Source of the DNA: CAYFUL01 sp964346375
GTDB lineage: Bacteria > Bacillota > Clostridia > Tissierellales > Peptoniphilaceae
DNA: 13,208 bases
Assembly (NCBI GenBank): GCA_964346375.1
Contig: CAYFUL010000040.1
Coordinates: 1-13,208, forward strand
Direction of reading: 5' to 3'
A model generated the notes under the pieces. The model was not told where the DNA came from. It worked only from the letters and a program-made list of their open reading frames with translations, and searched no databases. The position numbers and the translations under genes are program-made. Below are positions 8,537 through 13,208 of the stretch, in pieces. The stretch's first letter is position 1. Each line of letters begins with the position of its first letter.

Positions 8537-11500
8537 TTGTATCATCCTTCCTTTAAAATTTAGCAAATAACCTTTCACTCTATCAATATTTTATCTTTGC
8601 ACCTAAATTATAATACAAAAAAGTCGTAAATGCATACCTTTACAAAAATAAATAATTTCTAAAGAAAAGGATTTCATAGGGGAATAAAAAAGATAGAGGT
8701 GAATCCCCTATCTTTTGTGTAAATTATATTATTATCTCTTAAATTTTTCCTACTTTCCGCCATTTATTTGTAGTTTTTTAATAAAATCTTTTTCTTATAC
8801 TTTCTACAAGCCGTCTAAATATTTTAGTGTATTTATAAAGTTCGACTAAAGATTTTATACATTCTATAGTTTGTTAATTATATATTTAGGCTAATCATTG
8901 GATTTTTTACTGGAGCTTTTATTACTTTTTTTAGTGTTCTCTGATTTTTTGTCCTTTTTTTCTTCAGTTTTTTTCTCTCCAGTTCCAATTAGTACTACTT
9001 TATCCTGTGGAATATAGTAGGAGCTGTTTAAATATTCCTTTTCACCAGCTACTCCATCCTTTACAATTTCCTTATAGGTATCGTACTTATATCCCCTTGA
9101 GCCTTTTTTCTCTACAGTTTCCTCTCCATCTTCCATAGTTGGAGTAAACTTCTTCTTTACACTAGGTTCAATTACAGAAATTCTCTCTGGAATAATATTT
9201 ACCTCATAATTTCTTGTTGCACTACTTCCAATTAGTACCATTCTAATAGTTTCATCGTCTACAAATGTCTTTACAAAAATTGGATATCCCGTATTATTTA
9301 TAAACTTTAAATCCTTGTACCCAGGAGCAACTGCTGCATCTGTTCCAAGAGGTACATAAAATATTGGTCTTGAATGGTTTGATCTCTCTGTTATTTCAAG
9401 GTCTGCTCTAATAAGGGCGTTGTATAGGGTAGTTGAAACTTGGCAAATTCCTCCACCAATTCCCCTGTCAAACTCTCCATTTACTATTACACCTGCATTT
9501 TTATATCCAGTTTTTTCAGAGATCTCTCCCACAGTATCATTAAAGGAAATTTCAACTCCTGGTTCAAAAACTACATCTGAAAAATTTTTAGCTGAGAGTT
9601 TTATATTGTCCTTTCGATTCTGTTCACTCTTTGAAAATTCTGTAGTAAAGTCCCCAATTATTTTATCTAAGTGGGTAAATTCATCCACGGTAATTTTTGG
9701 GTTAGTATCACTTACAAGAATTTCAATATTTTCTGTTCCCTCTTTATAGTTTAATAACTTGTTTTTTAAATCGTCCCTATTAATTGATTTACCAATTAAT
9801 TCCTTTTCAATAATAAGTCCATTGTCATTTATAACAATTCCCGCATCCCTTGGAGGAGTATCTATTTTTTCTGCAATTTGTAAAATTACATTATCTACCT
9901 TATTTTCTGTAAAGTACTCTCCCATTTCAACTGAACCGTGATTTACTGGAAGGGTAAAAATTCTAAAGGCATCTGGAGATCCATCAGTTTTTCTTCCAAT
10001 GTTGTAAGCCTCATCAATTGCCTCGTCAATATTTATTCCATATCCAAGTTCATCGTATCCAATATCGTAAACTGCCTCTCCAAGTTGAAGTTTAACCCTT
10101 TTATTTTCCAAGTCATCCCGGTAATTGTCCATTAGGATTTTTTTTGCCTCTTCCTTAGAAAGTTTATCCATCTCTATTCCGTCTATAGATACAAAGCTGT
10201 GAATACCCTCTACATTGCTTTCAGAATTGTAGTAGATAAACCCACTTAGTAAAAGGAGGGATAGGGCAAATAGTATCCCGCCAATATAGACATTTTTTCT
10301 CTTTATCTTTTTCATTTTACTGCTAAGCAGTACCTCCTTACACTACACTCCTCACAAAGTGGCTTCCTTGCCTTACAAATTCTTCTCCCATGAAAAATCA
10401 GTTGATGGTGGGTTTCAATCCATCTGTCCTTTGGAATTCTCTCCATTAACTGATTTTCCGTATCCTCAACATTTTTTGCATCAACTATTCCAATTCTATT
10501 ACTTACACGAAATACATGGGTATCTACAGCAATTGCAGGAATCCCATAGGCATTAGACGCTACAACATTTGCAGTCTTTTTTCCAACTCCTGGCAGAGTT
10601 ACAAGTTCCTCAATACTACTGGGAACTGTAGAATTATATTCATCAACTAAAATTTGACTAGTACCTTTAATATTCCTAGCCTTATTTCTATAAAATCCAC
10701 AGGTTTTAATTTCCTCCTCAATAACTTCAATGGGAAGGTTATAAAAATCCTCTGGAGTGGAATATTTTTTAAACAGCTCCTTAGTTACCATATTAACTCT
10801 TACATCAGTACATTGGGCAGAGAGAATAGTAGCAACTAGAAGTTCAAATGGAGTAGTATGATCTAATTCGCACCTTGCGTCGGGATGGGTCTTTCTTAAA
10901 ATATCCAGTACCTTTATAACTTCACTATCCTTAATTCTCATACTACCTCTTTCTCTACACTATATACTTCTACTTCATAACAGTTTTCTACAAATTCAAC
11001 TGCCTTGTCCATAACTTCATTAATAAATTTTCTATCATTGCTAACTACGGCAAATTCAATTAAAGACTGATTTAAATAGTCATTGTAACCAACTTCTGCA
11101 ACGGAAATATTGTACTTGTGTTTTAATTTTTCTACTAAGCTCTTTACAATAGACCTCTTTTCCTTTAGAGAGTCTATTTCAAAAAGCCTTAGAGATATTT
11201 CACATATACCTGTCATATTATCACCATAATAATTATATAGTTACTTTTATCTTTATACAAGGATTCTAAATTATAGATGGTATATGAATAATAGTTGTAC
11301 AAAAAAATTCTACCCCTTAAAAAATAGGAGGTATCATTTAGAAAACTTTGTCTCTTTTGGATTTTTATAAATATTGTGAAATATTTCTAAGGAATTTCAA
11401 ACACTCTTCCTAAAAAAATATTGGACCTTATTTTAATTAAAAGTATTTTGTGTATAAATTTAATAAGATGTTTTGTACTTCTAAAAATTATGGTGTAGAT

Positions 11501-13208
11501 AAAATGAATGGAGGTGAAGAATTTGGATTTTAAAAGAGAATACGATTCTAAACTAATGACCATGGACGAAGTTGCAATGGAATTTAAATCTGAGGATATA
11601 ATTGCAACGCCATGTGCCCTTGGTCAATCTACGGGAATTATTAAAGCAATTTGTGAAAGAGCTGTCAGAGATGATTTACATGACTTAACTGTACACATGC
11701 TTCTTACTTTAGAGGATATGCCATATTTAAATGAGCCATACTCTAATCATATTAGTCATGTAGCCTGGTTTACAAGTGCCTATGCAAGAAAACCAATTGC
11801 AGCTGGAAGGGCAAACTACTTACCTGTATTTTACAAAGATGCTCCTAGATTTTGGAGAGAAAAGGTAAAGGCAGATGTATTTGTCGGTTCAGTTTCTCCT
11901 ATGGATGAAAAGGGATACTTTACCTTTGGAGCTTCCACTTCTGTAGTAAGAGCTCAAATGGAAAGTGCAGATAAGATTTTCTTGGAAGTAAATGAAAATG
12001 TACCAAGAGTTTATGGTTCTGAAACTGTGCATATTTCACAAGTAGATGGAGTTGTTGAAAATAATGTTCCCCTTCCTGAAACTGGACCTGTTTCAATTTC
12101 AGAAGAGGACGCTGCAATTGGTAGACTTATTGCAAATGAAATTAAAGACGGCTCTACTATCCAACTTGGAATTGGTGCAATGCCAAATGCACTAGCTGGA
12201 GAATTAAAGGACAGAAGACACCTTGGAATACACTCTGAAATGTTTACAGGTGCAATGGTGGATTTAATTGAAAATGGAATTGTAGATAATTCTAGAAAAA
12301 CTATCGACACTGGATTCTCTGTTGCATCATTTAGTTTTGGTACTAAAAAAACCTACGACTTTCTTCATGAGAATACAGGAGTATATTTTAGAAGCATAGA
12401 ATATGTAAATGACCCTAGAGTTATAGGTCAGCTTGATAATTTTGTATCTATTAATTCATGTATAGAGGTGGATCTTTTTGGACAGGTTTGTTCAGAATCT
12501 GTAGGTACAAAAATCGTATCTGGAGTTGGTGGCCAAACTGACTTTGTACGAGGAGCATGGCTTTCTAAGGGAGGACAGAGTTTTATTTCAGTTCAATCAA
12601 AGGCATTAAAGGGAACTGTTTCTGCAATTAAACCTGTACTTACAGAAGGGGCTCATATTTCATGTAGCGCCTACGACGTAGATAATATTGTAACTGAACA
12701 TGGAATTGCAAGATTAAAGGGACTTACCCTTTCAGAAAGAGCAAAGGAGTTAATTAAAGTTGCTGCACCAGAATTTAGAGAAGAACTCACATTTGCTGCT
12801 AAAAAAATGAATATAATGATTTAAATTTAAGGAGGGATTACCATGTTAATGAACGGTAAACAATATGTTGAAAGTTTAAAGAAATTAAGACCAAATATTT
12901 ATAAAAATGGGGAGCTTATAGAAGATGTAACTACTCATCCAGAAACTAAGATGCATATAATGAGTGTGGTACATTCCTATTACATGGCATTTGATGAGGA
13001 AAAAAAGGAGATTTTTACAAATAAGAGTATTGTATCTGGGGAGATTGCCCATAGATGGAATACAATAAATACTACTGCTTACGACCAAATGATGAATGCA
13101 AATATGAAGAGAGAGCAGTTTAGATGGAATGGAACTTGTCAGGGAGCAACTTGTGCTGGATGGACTGCATTAAATTCTATGTGGGCAGTTACATTTGATA
13201 TGGATAAG

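Overview
The window is AT-rich low-GC DNA. Shine-Dalgarno sites are strong, TTG starts are common, and most genes point the same way. Gene content is that of an anaerobic, amino-acid-fermenting Bacillota, most likely Clostridia or Tissierellia: an iron-sulfur Old Yellow Enzyme-type reductase, alanine dehydrogenase, a 4-hydroxybutyrate-type CoA-transferase with a dehydratase-family flavoprotein, PPK1/PPX, endonuclease III, and VanW and YlxP (DUF503) proteins. This placement is inferred from gene content only.

Layout. Positions 1-355 hold no gene. They carry GC-rich, hairpin-forming repeat copies and the terminator of the first minus-strand operon. Positions 356-3292 (minus) are a two-gene operon: a flavin/4Fe-4S ene-reductase followed with zero spacing by an arginase-fold protein. 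A Crp/Fnr-family regulator (3405-4070, plus) is divergent from it and probably controls it. Positions 4154-7229 (minus) are a polyphosphate operon, ppx then ppk. Positions 7421-8536 (minus) are a monocistronic ald with its own terminator. Positions 8891-11216 (minus) are a tightly overlapping ylxP-nth-vanW unit. Positions 11523-13208 (plus) begin a CoA-transferase/dehydratase operon that runs off the right edge.

The most notable observation is that two conserved genes are each cut by one in-frame TAA. The ene-reductase has a good ribosome-binding site and start at 3292, but TAA replaces codon 16, in the conserved IGNLxLxNR N-terminus. ppk is cut at 5549-5551 inside its head domain. In both cases the frame before and after the stop is intact, so the lesions are recent, are sequencing errors, or are tolerated through reinitiation or suppression.

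Other points of interest: a divergent dehydratase-family protein with CxxxxC instead of the CxxxC iron-sulfur ligand pair of 4-hydroxybutyryl-CoA dehydratase; a Cys in place of a metal-binding His in the arginase-fold protein; and a perfect palindrome between the Shine-Dalgarno and the start codon of vanW that could bring the two together. I see no mobile element, CRISPR array or tRNA/rRNA gene, and no clear case for an entirely new system.
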